Shown: positions 1 through 12,589 of the stretch, one piece after another
Position numbering within the stretch: the first letter of the stretch is position 1
Layout of the letters: each line of letters starts with the position of its first letter
DNA from: Cruorifilaria tuberocauda
Lineage: Eukaryota > Nematoda > Chromadorea > Rhabditida > Onchocercidae
Assembly: GCA_013365365.1 (NCBI GenBank)
Contig: JABVXU010000035.1
Coordinates: 1 to 64,000, forward strand
Direction: 5' to 3'
DNA length: 64,000 nt
Notes under the pieces: generated by a model
The model's database searches: none
What the model saw: only the letters and a program-made list of their open reading frames with translations
Told to the model about the DNA's origin: nothing
Program-made: the position numbers and the translations under genes

Positions 1-603
1 CATGCATAACTGAATATAAATAATGAATTTAAAAATATAATCACTTCAATTGATCTTTCAAGAGCTTTTTTATAATCAACAAAGATATTATGATTGTAAA
101 TTTATTTGACATCTTACTGATTTCTTATGGATTTAATTAGCCAATTAATTGATTATTGCTTATCTATTTTAATTTTAATTTTAATTTTTAATTTATCAAC
201 CTCATTTATGTGAAAATTGTTCAATCCACGAATTTCATTCTCCATTTCAATTTGATCAAAATTCGTTGGGGACAATAGTGTACGATTACCTGAATTTCAT
301 GACCTTAATTAATAAATGGTTAAGCATTTGTAAATGAAATAAAGTAAAATGATTACAAGTCTTTCTCCAACATCATCAAGTATTACTTTGCTTAAGTTAA
401 TATGAAGTCATATAAAATAATAAAAGTTAAACAAATCAATTAATTTTCAATAACTGCTCTTCATATCAATTTAAGAATAAAATTAATTAAAATTTGTTTT
501 TTTTTTCATATGATCTTGCATTATCTTAAAGTTATCCTAAAGTGATGCAACCCATGACATGCGTAAAATTAACGAAATTAATTAATCATGTGAAAAGATT
601 TAC
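1..603. other. AT-rich sequence, 3' flank or intron of the STAR gene
   Basis: No convincing exon was found. The last STAR exon recognised either ends at a GT donor at about position 603 or reads on to an in-frame TAA near 573, so this stretch is either its 3' UTR and flank or an intron leading to exons beyond the left edge. Sequence is dominated by TTAATTAA-like and poly-A/T stretches. Confidence 0.4.
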
Positions 604-2371
604 GAAATGCTATTCGGGAAGCAATAGTTGGTCGATAAGTACCATTAATAATCGATAATTCCATTAGCTGTTTACGCTTTAGCTCATCTTCACCGTTTGG
701 CTAAAAAAAACTGCAAGAATTGATATGTATCTTGATTGATTTCTAAAATTGTCGCTCTTCTCGATAGATCAAAATAATTGCAGAAATGTTTCTTTCTCGT
801 TTTAAATTTCATCACATAACTTAAGTAATTGCATGTGATCAATTGATTTATCTGATAAATTAAAAAGTAAACATATTGATTTGTCTGATAAATTGAAAGT
901 AAACATATTGTAGGATAAAAAGAGGACCGGTGGAATAAGCATGTAACGGATACATTCAACAGCTCGTCTCAGCTTTTCCTTTGCTATCTCTTCGTAATCT
1001 TCACATTGTACCAATACATGCAATGCTTCTTTCATATTATCATTGTAGACAGTATGACGATATGAATTATTCTTAAACTTAAACTGAAATTTACTTTTTT
1101 AACATTTTTCTACCTTTTATCTTTAATTTATTATATGAAGAGATGAGATTTGTATCATCAGCAATTTGAAACGGTAATTTTATTCATTGAGTAAATTGAA
1201 TATAAAATAAAATAACCTGACGGGTCGAGCCACGTCCACGAATCATTATACGGCAACCAGATTCTTCTTCAAGTTGTTTTGCTGTCATTCCACGTGGGCC
1301 AAGAATACGTCCAACAAAATTGTACTGTAAAAATAAAACAATAAGGTAGATAATTAGTTTATAAATTCATACTTAAAATTTTAGAATTTCAATGACTTAA
1401 GAAATTTATAACTTCAAATCAAAATTTGCTATATTTCATTAAAATTTTACAACTGAATAGTTTATAGTAAGTAATAGAGGTAAGAAAACTAACATTAGGA
1501 TATTCGTTCACTGGAATGAATATTTTCTCTTGTAGAAAAACTTTTTTCTCTCTTGTTCTAATTAGAAATTTATTGTTGGTAGCTTCTTGACGTGTTACTG
1601 ATGTTGCTTCTCTTTCCGTCTCTTCATCTTCGTTAATATCCGTCAATCGCACAATACTTTTGCGAATTTTAGCAATTTCTGTATCATTAAATTTTTAAAA
1701 TTAAATAACTTATCAAAAAGCTATTAGAGAGCTATAGCAAGTGTAAATTCAAATTACTTATTACAAGAGTAATTGTTCAATTAAAAGAAAACAAAATTTT
1801 GATACTACTCGTCTCAAATGTTGAAATAATTTACCGTCATTAACGAGACGAGCAGCATGATTAAGATGGAAATCGCTTGGCAATGCTTTTAAATTATCTT
1901 TCTCTTTAAGAAGTCCTGATAAATATTCCACTTTTTCCTGGATAATTTGGAAAAATTATTTGGATAGATTTTTTATCCTTTAAAATTATTTTAATCTCTG
2001 TTTTCATCTATTATAAAAAACAAAGAAAGTTAACTTAAGAAAAGCTTCTTCAAGTTTTCAGCAATCTCAAAAGTAAATTTTTTTGTGTGAAAGATTACAA
2101 TATTTAAATTGCTAGTCAAAAGCTTAATTTAAATTATTTTTATAAGAAATATATTGAGCTAAAAATAGATTCAGTAAGCATTAACTTCTTGAGTCAAATG
2201 TGTTCGAGAGTTGGGTAGGTTGGATAAACGGTGGAATTTAAATGGAGTCTTATTGGCACTATCAGAATCCTTATTGAATTGTTGCTTTTCAACATTGCCA
2301 TCTTCGGCATTAACAGTTGAAATTGCTGATTTATTATTATTTTTTGTATCATTGTCAATAACTGATTCCAT
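604..2371 (-). CDS. STAR-family KH-domain RNA-binding protein (GLD-1/ASD-2/Quaking type), 3' end unresolved
   Basis: STAR proteins dimerise through QUA1 and bind mRNA through KH plus QUA2 to control translation or splicing. Six exons join in phase on the minus strand: 2371-2186, 1937-1835, 1678-1494, 1324-1217, 1083-928 and 700-604. A polar, Asn/Ser-rich N-terminus is followed by a QUA1-like segment ([20 protein letters not shown]), then a KH domain whose core [20 protein letters not shown] carries the GxxG-type loop (GPRG), then [12 protein letters not shown], and a QUA2 segment [20 protein letters not shown], which is almost the GLD-1 sequence. Between QUA1 and KH there is an extra acidic/polar insert ([20 protein letters not shown]) that I do not know from GLD-1 or Quaking. 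The ATG at 2371 is the only in-frame Met after an upstream stop, but a further 5' exon is possible. After TIASRIAF a donor (C|GTAAAT) suggests more 3' exons to the left of the window. Confidence 0.88.
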
Positions 2372-2731
2372 TGTTTCGGGATTGTTCGAATTATTTGATT
2401 CCGTTGTTAACAGATTGATCGAAGTGACGGATTCTGTTGTCTCACCAGTGGTCGAATATTCAACACCTGAAGATGAATCATTTTCTCCATCAAAAACATT
2501 TCAAATATTTATATTTTGAAGAAGCTAATTCATCCACTAATCAATAGATAACAATTAGAACGAAAATTTTTTCCAAATTAAGAAAAGATATTACAAAAAT
2601 AGGTTTCTTTTTTTTACATTTTCTGAAAAGCAAAATGTTTGATAATATAATACAGTTATAAGCATCAATAAAGCTCAAAAATTAATTGATAGTTGTTTTT
2701 CTAAAATATCAAAGTTTTGCTTATCATTATC

Positions 2732-3960
2732 TTATCAAACGATATTCAATCAAAGTACCATCTGATTCGTCAGCAACCAAGCTCACAGTCCCATCAATAA
2801 TGCTATTTTTTTCCAAATCACTCTAAATACAGAATAATTATTTTTCTGAAAATTTCATTTATTGATTAATTGTTTAAATCATAAATGCCATTATTGTACA
2901 TGTTATGTTATCTGAATGATTAAAATGTTAAGAAATTACTGATAATGAAAAGGAAATCTTTTTCCATGCATATTAATTTCTCTTATGCTTTCATTTATTA
3001 CTTGTAAAAAATTTCTAAGAAAATTTATTAACAAACCATTTTTGCTCCTTTTGCTATCAACGATAGAACTGTAATTTGATTATATGATAAGCGATAAATG
3101 TTCTAAACAATTTCGACTTTGTTTCGAACTGAAAAATCAGAAAGTCATCACATCATACTGATTTCATCATTGCAATATCATTTCAGACATAAAATTACAA
3201 CAAGTTAATCTGAGTACGATACTTGCGTGTTAAGATCAAGAACATAGCTACGTTAATAGTATTCTGCTAGGTCTATCAAATCCGGAACAAAGTAAACTGA
3301 TTCATTCAATCCATCAGTATCTTCTGAAGATCTATTAATTGAGATGTTTGCGAAATTATTCCTGATTGGGCATTAATATTTTTAGAGAAATTCTGATTCT
3401 TATGGAAATCTTATGAAATTACTACATTGTATACTTAAGATTCTCTATTTTGAGATTCTAATAACACCAATGTATTTTGTATTCAAAAGTTGTAGTTTCA
3501 CAAATCACTATAATTTCTAAACCTTTCTATCGGTTCGAAAATCCTAAATTTTACTTATAAAATCTATAATTTTAAATTTTAACTACTATATCAAAGGAAA
3601 ATTATGCTACAAGATTAGTTTGAAAGTGCATTTGTTGATGAAATTAGGAAATATACTCCTACTGAAAACTTCTAAATTTTCTTTATCACAATTTTCGGCA
3701 AGTACCGGACAGTGATGAAGCATGAAAACCTCTTAGAATCCTCAATACTGAATCCTCCATGCCCGAGCTAAAACCTATATCTATAATTTATCTCTCTAGA
3801 GCAATAATCAGAAACAACCGGCTGCCAAGCATGAAGAAATTGAATTTTTGCGAGAAAGGAAGCCATTCTCATATTATCTGTAATATGCTAATTTTTTTGG
3901 ATTTTAAAATGCATTCAGTTCATGACATCAACTTGAGGATATGACAATTTTCTGACGAAA
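2732..3960 (-). pseudogene. Probable decayed coding region, family not recognised
   Basis: Several minus-strand stretches have codon-like content but are separated by in-frame stops and frame changes. From 5' to 3' these include MRMASFLAKIQFLHAWQPVV (about 3900-3800), ESVYFVPDLIDLAEYY followed by TAA and then RSYVLDLNTQVSYSD in the same frame (about 3320-3200), ITVLSLIAKGAKMVC followed by TAATAA (about 3080-3035), and two better exons: 3014-2940 (NFLQVINESIREINMHGKRF, behind a TTCTTAG acceptor) and 2821-2732 (IIDGTVSLVADESDGTLIEY, ending in TAA). The last two can be joined in phase and might be real exons of a small gene. The whole region is better explained as a pseudogene or nuclear insert. 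AT-rich DNA makes chance ORFs common, so confidence is low. Confidence 0.3.
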
Positions 3961-4138
3961 ATAGTGTCTACGAGAAATATGCAAATTTTTTTGATAGTAC
4001 TATAAGAGATATACATCAAAAGTTTTATTACGATGCTGAAAGAGTTTGATTGCGTAATTTCCAGAAAAAGCTGAGGTTTTTTTAGTGTTATCTGTTTAAT
4101 GTATTTTGATTTTCTCTTTATATTTTTATTTTTTACAG

Positions 4139-4226
4139 AGAGGCAGATTTTTGAAACTGAAGTTTTGGAAGCTAAAAAATTGGTTTCCCATCTAATAAGC
4201 GAGAGAGAGAAAAATACAAGTGAAAG
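4139..4226 (+). other. Exon-like segment, coiled-coil composition
   Basis: A ttttacag acceptor and an AAAG|GTAAAAG donor frame 88 bases that read RQIFETEVLEAKKLVSHLIS and then EREKNTSER without a stop. The composition suggests a coiled coil. No partner exon was found on the plus strand, although an interrupted plus-strand frame (FESAFVDEIRKYTPTENF, stop, then a second stretch to about 3772) lies upstream. It could be a chance match. Confidence 0.2.
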
Positions 4227-5079
4227 GTAAAAGGAAGAAGATTAGAGTAATCCGAAATCCTAGATGGTTTTTTTTCTACCGGATAAAAAATTCAATAATT
4301 TGAGAATGAAAATGAATCAGACTAATTTTTCTCATTTTTATCAAATCCTTCTTATCAATAGTAGCAAGGATAAAAGGACATTTCATCTTTTACTATCAAT
4401 TTCAATTTTCATTTGTTTCAATTAATGATAATATCTTGTGATAATTTAAAATTTTACCAAATTGCTTAGAAGTGAATTTAATTCAACAAATTCATAAGCA
4501 GCAATAATTATCATAGTATGTCCTCAAACTTTTCATTGTCACATTTCATCTTTTCTTCCCGATAGTTGTCGGGCGCTAAATCTTGTTAACATCTAGTAGT
4601 TCTGGGAATTCCCTTGCTATCGATATGTTATCAGTTAGGCTATTCCGTTCAATTTACATTATAATCGATTTACTCGTCCAATCCTATAACTAAAACAGAT
4701 TGGTACAAACGTGTAGCGGAATGCGTCCATTCCATTATGTTATGGTTCGAATAATTTTTAATTGCGTGAATTTTTGACGGAATTTTGGTTATGCGTCTCG
4801 TTAATTAAGTCAAGAATTTTGAGTTCCTACTTTTTATAAAATGCCATTTTACTTCTTTCATTTCCATTTTATATTATCAGTGATCATTATGTTCATGTAA
4901 TTTTACTAATTACAATTGTTTTATTAATTATTAATTGTTTTATTGTATTGAAATGAATTCCCATTCATATCATTTGAATGACGTCAAGAGCCATTACTTT
5001 CTGAATGAGAAAGAGAGAAAGATAGAAATTAATTGCCGATAATTACAATGTTAAGACATAGTTTCAATTTTCATCAAAA

Positions 5080-5089
5080 AACGTTTCAG
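5080..5089 (+). other. Likely trans-splice (spliced leader) acceptor of the calpain gene
   Basis: The aacgtttcag sequence ends 54 bases upstream of the calpain ATG. No upstream coding exon fits it, and an in-frame TAG lies between it and the ATG, so it is most simply read as the spliced-leader acceptor. Confidence 0.5.
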
Positions 5090-5143
5090 ACGAATTATTG
5101 AATGACGGGTATGTTATATATTGCGATAGTATGTTAGAGAAAA

Positions 5144-8100
5144 ATGTATAGTGCATGGTCTTGTAAATATTGTACCCTTTTGAACGACAGTACATCTCTC
5201 TTTTGTGCTTCCTGTGGATCACAAAATCCAGCTTCATCGATCAATTCCGTTTTGCGTCCTCAACGTACACAATTATTTAAACGACCAAGTAAGTCTTTCC
5301 ATTGTCTTCCAGATAAAGTCAGTGTGTCGTGGAAGTTCAATGTCGGGCCAGTAATTTTGGAGGAGCTCTGAAACAAGCGTTTGTGTTTTTTGGGAAGAAG
5401 GAGTAAGTCCACCCAACCAGCCAAGTCCTAAGTTTTTTGGTAAGAATGAGAAGAATCTAATTTGTAGGCGCGAATGGCACTAAGGTAGATTACTGGCGTC
5501 AAGGTAGATTATTGAAAGGCAGATCAATGACATATGAGATATAACAAAGAAGGGGATATGGAAGATAATTAACAATATGATAAGCAATATGATATAGAGA
5601 TAATGACATTTAATATACAATGATGGGGATTGACATTGTATATTGTTTGATCCTTTTCCCGAATTTCTCGACACAGTGTAATAAAATTCAAGAATCATGA
5701 AATTCACTTGGCGGGTTGCTTCTTAATTTTGAGCAAAAGAAACATTTAAATAATTAACATTGATTTGAAATTTTAATTTTAGAAATCTCACTAAATGGTG
5801 CTTTGAATACAATTAGTTCAATTTTAACTGATATCCAAACACTGCCTGCTGTTTTCGGCCTATCACGATCTTCATCTTATCATAATCTTGCATCATGTTC
5901 CCCTCCATCGCCAATAAAGGTAAAAATTCAAGTATTCAATTTCAGTAAAAATTTGAGATTTCTTTAATATTTTGAGGAAAATAGTTTAGTATGCAAGTAT
6001 CACATAGTCAAGACTAATATACTGCAACTGGGCTGATTAGTCTTGATGGTTCTTTAAAGTTTGCCAATAACTGTAGCACCTTAAAATACTTCCTTTATTT
6101 AAATTTGTTTATTAATATTTATTCAGGTGGAGCCCCCGATGGTGCCATGTCAAGCCATTTCAACTTCATCATTTCAACTGTTGCAAAATGATGAAAAAGA
6201 AGCTGCATTGGAGTTTGATCGGATTGTTGGTTTCTGCAAGTAATTCCATTTTTGTAATTTTCTTTTCAATTTATCCTTTGAAGATCTATAAATTCAGTAT
6301 TTTCTTAAAGTTAATCTACTGTAATATTTTTCAGGCTAATTATCTTAATAATCTGAGGTCTTGAATTCCAGAATATGCAATTTCAGACATTTGAAGCGAA
6401 TAAGACAGTGTGAAAAGGATGAACTAGTAGTAGTAATATGTAGCAATTAAGGGCTGGTTTTTAACAAGTAGAGTAATATCAGAGTCATATTTTGCAGAGA
6501 AAATAATATGCCATTTATCGATGACAGTTTCCCTCACTCCAAAAAATCCATTGGTAATTTCATTATTGATGGAAGATTGGAGAGTAAAAAGTTAAATGCG
6601 GATGATTTCATCTGGCTTCGACCACAAGACATATACACAAAAGATGGCAAACGTTATAGATGGTCCGTATTTTTGGATCCTAAACCATCGGATATCGAGC
6701 AAGGTTGATTTTTCTTTCAAATTTATAGTTTTTAACGTTCAGCTGTATTTAGCTGGAATCAGTTTATATTTGAATTGAGTTGCGTTATAATAAGATATGT
6801 CATGCAATGCATAACAATGATCACTGATGGTGAATGATACCATATTTAAAACGCTTTATTTAAACTCTTTAATTTGTATTTTGCCTTCAAATTTTTGGAA
6901 GTTTTTAGCAATATATCTAATTTACTAATAAATTTCTAAACTATTTGCTTTATTTTGCAGGCTGTTTGGGTAATTGTTGGTTGCTGTCAGCTTTAGCAGT
7001 TATTGCTGAAAGACCAGATATTTTAGATCAAATTTTTTTGACAAAAGTATATAACCCATGGGGAGTCTATCAAATACGGTTAATCATCTTTTCTCTTCTG
7101 TTAACATACTTTGCTGCTCACAGCATCTTTTCCTTTTTTTGAGTCTTCAAGATTTTCTCGAATTCAGCAACTTTTTGAATGTCACATTCCAGTCTATGTG
7201 TGGATGGTCATTGGCAAGTGGTCCTTGTTGATGATTTTTTCCCATGTCATTCTCAAACTCATGGACTTGCTTTTGCTGTTGGACGACGCAATCAGGTTTT
7301 GTGGATTAGATAAAATTATTTTTTCTTCCTTAAAAAAGTTGGAATTAAAATGCGGGTTTCAAAATTGAAGTTTAGACTGAAATTATAAACAGCTTAAAAT
7401 TATAAGTGAAATGGCATATGTTAGTCAAGTTGATTTTAGTTAACAAAATAACCTTCTTGACTTGATACAGACTTAGATCATAGTTCTAGTAAGATATTAA
7501 AGCATGTTTTCATTCTTATTTTTAGCTTTGGGTTCCCTTAATCGAAAAAGCACTTGCAAAAATATTTGGTTGTTATGCAAAGTTGCCTGCTGGGCGTACA
7601 CTGGAAGGTCTCGCAATACTTACTGGTGCACCATGTACATTTCTCGATCTTGAAAGTTGTACAGACCGCGATCTTATTTGGGCTCATCTTCTTAGCATGA
7701 GGTAGTTTGATTTAAATTAGGAATTCAATGTTTTGATACGCATGAATGGCTGATTAATATAACCATTGCTAAATAACTTGTGAGAGAATCGCGCTATTTT
7801 CGATCATCATTCTGAACGATGATACTTGCCAAAATAGTGTGTCATCAAGTCTCCTTTGCGTAGATTAGCAGGATGATTGCTATAAAATATATTAATTTTC
7901 CACTAATCACCAAAGCATTTGGATCTCAGTTAGTGGTTATCTTTTTTAAAAATTTACAACGCTATCATTTATAGGGAAGCAGGTTTCATTATGGGTTGCA
8001 GTTGTGGTAGCGGAAGACGTCATGTAGATGAAGCTGAGTTTAGACGTGTAGGTTTACAAATACGACATGCATATTCTTTGCTGGATGTCAAAGAATATAA

Positions 8101-10826
8101 CAATCAGAGGTATGTCCTTCATTTGTTTTTTCCGGAATTCAAAATTTCGATTGTCATAATGAATTGTGCGAATGTGATATTCAAAATTTCATGAAGAATT
8201 GATTCACATATATTTTAGAGTTGTTCGTTTGCGAAATCCATGGGGTATGTTTACCTGGAATGGACCTTGGTGTGATACATGGTCGGGTTGGAATGAATCA
8301 AGTCGTCGAATTCTGTTACCAGATGGTCCGGAACCAGGAGCGTTCTGGATGCCTTTCCTGGATTTTATGCAACGATTTGATTCTGTGAGTCTTAAAAGCA
8401 ATCTTTAAGTTTAAGTCAGGTGCGAATATCTTGTCTTTTTTTTTCTATCATTGTTTCTTGTCACTATTCATTGTATAGAAATGAATCAATATATTTCAAG
8501 TGCTGCATTATCTATATCTACGATCGAGGCATTTTTTTAGGTGGAAGTCGCCAAGGTACGATCAGCACAAGGTTGGAAGGAACTTCGGGTTGATTGCTCA
8601 ATACCGCAGTTCTGGGGCAAAGAAAATATTTTGTGAGTAATTTAATCTCTACCATTTCTCTTACTCTTTAAAATCTCATGTTCTCGTTCTTTCATTCTTC
8701 TTGGCTTTATTTCATTTCGATCATCATCCAAATTGCATATACATTTATGTAGAGTTCCTCTTTCGTAAAATGCAAAATAGTTGCACTTTTGTTCTCTATT
8801 CAGAACTTCTTTAATTAAGCGTTTTCAAACTATTTAGAGGCTTTCAACTTCAAATCGAGGAACCTACGGAGTTGGCCATTACTGTTTATCAGAAAGGATC
8901 TCGTGATCGATGTGATAGTGATATAATGGTATTACTTCATAAAAATGGCTCCTGCAATGCGCGAATAGGTGAACTTATTGTAAGGTAAATTTTGAAGAAC
9001 GTTTCTTTATGGTAGTAAGAAACTGGCAAGTTTGCTCATGTAACTTTTTGATTTTTAGTCAACTTTTTCTCCATTTTTCATCTGTGTTAGATATGATGAT
9101 TCTCTGAATCATTGCAAATTTAATCAATAGATGTGAGTGAATAATAGTTCAGCCATTGATATTCTTTTTTCTGGGACTTATTTCATTCTTGGCATACAAT
9201 ACACTAAACACTGTATTGAAACGCTATCTAGTGCGGGATGATCATCATGTAGTAGACAACAGTAGGAGATATTTTGATCAGTTTAATGTGGTTTCATTTT
9301 TCAATTTAAAAATATTTTAAAAAACTTTATTATATTTGCTTTTCAGATCATTTCGCCGGAGTATAGCATTTGCAAGTACTAAGGACGTTTTTTTAAATGG
9401 CCCAGCTTTGTACACTATACTTGCTATATCCTTTAGTAATATGTCGGATCCAGTTTCGATTGAAACTGTTGTTGCTCTTCATAGGTATCTTTGAAACAAT
9501 TCAGAAACTGAAGAAATTTTGAAAAAAAATATTTCAATTCATCAGTTGATGAGAAAGATCAAAAATGTTGATTACGATGAAGATATAGTAAAAAAGAATT
9601 GAAATGTATAATAACCCAAAAGTTTGTCAACTTCTGAGTTATAATGCAATTTAAAGTTCTTAACATACATACATGTAGTGTGAATTTTGGAGATTATGCC
9701 ATGTATACTTAAATACCATATTCAAAAGTGCAAATCTTTGAAGAACATATTTTCAGTGCAAAAATGGTCATGATGGAAGCTTACCGTTTTTCATCGTCAG
9801 TTATTGCACATTCGATGATTGAAATGTGTTTAAAAGAGGGTCAGAATGCACCGGTGAGTTATATAGAGCTTTCTTTTTGAATAAAATCTTATCTGGTTTT
9901 TGTTCATTCATTTCATTTTTACATATACTTATCTTGTTTTCAAATATATAAACTATTGACGAAATGTCATAAGATTTCTTTTTGAAGTGGTAATTTATAG
10001 TTAGATAATTGTTTATACCAATTATCTTACTATATTCCTTTCATTATTCGAGCTTAAATCACTTTATGATCCATTTGAATTTGCATGGAATATCAAATAA
10101 AGTAAATTCCGCTCCCGCAATTCATAATTTGCTATAACTTTTTGCTATTCATTTTCCCATCGGAGGTATCTTATCTGAGATACTGCTACATCTAAAGACT
10201 TAAATGATCAGCCTTCAGTGCTTAGATGGAACAGTTATTCGTTATGTGTCAAAGGATTTTGGTGGGCATATATTGATGGTCGAAAATCATCATCATCGGC
10301 ACTTTCTGCATGTAATACTTAACGTTTACTGAAATTCACCTATGTGTTTGAATGTAAGTTGTTATTTTAAATGTAAGTTGTTCAGGTTTATTGCGATTGC
10401 TCTCAGTCAACTAATGTACTTTCAACACGTGCAAGTCTTACTTCATTAGATGTAATACCACCAATGCATCGCCAGGTTCATTTATTTCATAATTCTTTTA
10501 TTTTTTTTGGAAATGTAATTTTTCTTTAGTCTGAAATTTGCACCTGAGGTGTTCATTTTCTTTAAAAACACAAAAATAGTAAAAAAAATAGAAATTGTAG
10601 AAACTGAAGAATGTTTCAGATTTTAATGCTGCTCACACATTTTGAAACGACCCAAATGTACACCATTCAACATAGTCTGAAACAACGTCTTACATCTTCG
10701 CGTGGTTTGCAAGATTGGTTATTACTTGCCCCTAGTGAAATCTCTCTGCCGCTCTCCACGGAGCATGTCCCAATTATTCAAAATCCCTGCATGAGCACAC
10801 TTCATAAACCTCGTAGAATCGGGTGA
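5144..10826 (+). CDS. Calpain-15 / small optic lobes (SOL)-type cysteine protease with RanBP2 zinc finger
   Basis: Calcium-dependent or related intracellular cysteine protease of the SOL branch. Sixteen exons join in phase (5144-5288, 5783-5919, 6127-6239, 6498-6703, 6961-7078, 7193-7295, 7526-7701, 7975-8109, 8219-8384, 8541-8632, 8838-8984, 9347-9484, 9757-9853, 10219-10311, 10386-10475, 10620-10826) and give 720 residues. Residues 5-24 form a RanBP2 zinc finger (W5, C7, C10, N14, C21, C24). The calpain core is intact: Cys206 in [14 protein letters not shown], His364 in RHAYSLLDV, Asn384 in RLRNPWG. The C-terminal third matches the SOL-specific region rather than the EF-hand domain of classical calpains. 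Human CAPN15 and Drosophila SOL are longer and carry several zinc fingers; this one has a single finger and a Ser/Pro-rich linker, so the N-terminus is reduced. The start is supported by an in-frame TAG three codons upstream. Confidence 0.93.
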
Positions 10827-11570
10827 TTTTTTCTCACTTTTAAGCTTTACGCTTTTGGTTTCAGCTTTATTTTTTTTCGATTTTATCTAAGATTTTTTCT
10901 CTGAACAATCTTTCGTTTATGTGAAGGTATCAATTTATGCTTTACGATTTCTGGCCCTATAGAAGCGTGTATGAAAATTCCATAATCATCAGGTTCATTT
11001 GTTTCATAATTCTACTGTAAAACTTCATGTCTTTTAGCTACTAGGTTTCCAATTTTTCAAAAATTACTTCGCATTGTGATATAAGTGTCTACTGTGATTT
11101 TTTAAAAATTTTCTTCTAATTTTTCTGTATTCAGTTCATGTTTTCTCGCTCTAATATCAAACTTCCGTCCAACGTCTGCTAACTAATAATCTCTTATTAT
11201 TTTTATTACCAGAATTAAGGCGAATCTATTGTTATATTGAATAAGTCTCGGAGATAAAATATAAAAAATTCAGATTGCTTGTGTCACATATTCATTCCAT
11301 TACATTATCTCCAATTGATCATCTCATGATTTGGCTCGAACAGTGAATCATTTTTGTATGTTTCATGGAGTTATCATCTTTATAACAATAATATTTAATG
11401 GAAAAGATGTTCATTTAAAACGTTTATAGCAATGAAAAGTTCGAAAACCAGGTCGGGAAAAAGCAACCATAAGCTTGTGGATTTGTATAATAGGAGTAGT
11501 AATATCTAAAAGTTGTCATGAGATGAATTTCATGTCATGACATTAGGAGATTTTTCGAATGAAAAAATTT

Positions 11571-11658
11571 CATTTTAAAAAGGAATCATAAAAATGAAAG
11601 AATATATATCAAATGTATTCTTTATTTCATTTTTATGAGTCCTTTTTAATAAAAATGC
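11571..11658. repeat. 88-bp imperfect inverted repeat (hairpin)
   Basis: Left arm (11571-11607) and right arm (11614-11658) are reverse complements over a core of AAAAAGGA-TCATAAAAATGAAA with one mismatch, extended on both sides once two 4-base indels (TATT, TAAA) are allowed. The loop is about six bases. It could be a small foldback/MITE-type element or an unusually strong hairpin in the calpain 3' flank. Confidence 0.75.
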
Positions 11659-12498
11659 ATTAAAGACGGATTTTAATCAGTTATACTTCAAAAATGGAAA
11701 TTTTTTGTGATTTAATCGTAATTTTCCTGGCAATTCTTGGGAATGAATGATCTGGATTAAAAGAACATGGAAATAATGAATTGCAAAATATTTCATTATC
11801 AGAGGAGCCAAAGGTCGTCATTTTGAGATGTTGGCGTGGTGAAATAAAGAGATGAATTCTTAACACTATTTTTAGAATGAATACGATGCATAGCGTCAAA
11901 ATAATCAGTCAAAATCAAATACGTGAAATTAATTTGATGCGTGAAACTGATCTCGATACATGAAATTATCTCTTACATGTCATTAGAGATCTAAATCTTC
12001 CACAATGATGAATTTTCAAAGTTTTGACGAGAAATTCAAAAGGTTTAACTTGTTTTCCCTTCATATTTTCAAGCAGATCTTGGGACTAAGAATGGATGAA
12101 ATGAAGTTTATTCAATTTCCGTACATTAAAAATCAGAGAATCAAAATTTGATGCTAATTAAATTCATGGCAAAGCATTTCCAAAAAATTCGATTTAGTCA
12201 TATTCTTTGCTTTTTGAAAATCATTAACCAAAGAAATTTCTATAAAAATTTTCTCAAAAAAATTAATTCAGAAAATTGATAAAAGATTTACTTAAAAATT
12301 TGTTTAAAAATTTTTTTTGAAATTTAGTTTGAAATAGCTAGGAAAATTAATATTCCTCATAAATTACTTTTTTAAATTACTTTTTGATTCAATTATTTCT
12401 TATTAATCTGTTTATTTAAAAAAGAATTCTTGAAAAAGCTATTGCTACTGGCATTTGCTTTATGTTACTTGTAATCATTTATGAGTGAAAGAAAGAGG

Positions 12499-12589
12499 TT
12501 GATTGATTGTGGTCTAAAGTAAGTTGATGATTGTGGTCTAAAGTAAGTTGATGATTGTGGTCTAAAGTTGATGATTGTGGTCTAAAAGT
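12499..12589. repeat. Tandem repeat, 24-bp unit, about four copies
   Basis: The unit ttgatgattgtggtctaaag(taag) occurs four times head to tail; the first copy has one extra base, the third lacks the terminal taag, and the fourth has an extra A. A simple minisatellite in non-coding DNA. Confidence 0.9.

Larger units (their letters stand above)
2525..5086. other. Divergent spacer between the STAR and calpain genes
   Basis: This 2.6 kb lies between the 5' ends of two divergent genes and should contain their promoters; no core promoter motif could be assigned. It also holds a decayed-looking coding stretch at 2732-3960 and one exon-like segment at 4139-4226, listed separately. Confidence 0.5.

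Noticed and set aside
690..1035. Two overlapping minus-strand frames of 77-89 codons
   Set aside because: They are the STAR exon 1083-928 read on into the next intron, and an intron frame running into exon 700-604; not separate genes.
2211..2519. Plus-strand ORF of 102 codons
   Set aside because: Antisense shadow of the STAR first exon; no splice sites and no recognised motif.
11681..11899. Minus-strand ORF of 72 codons in the calpain 3' spacer
   Set aside because: No splice context, no domain, and composition typical of chance frames.
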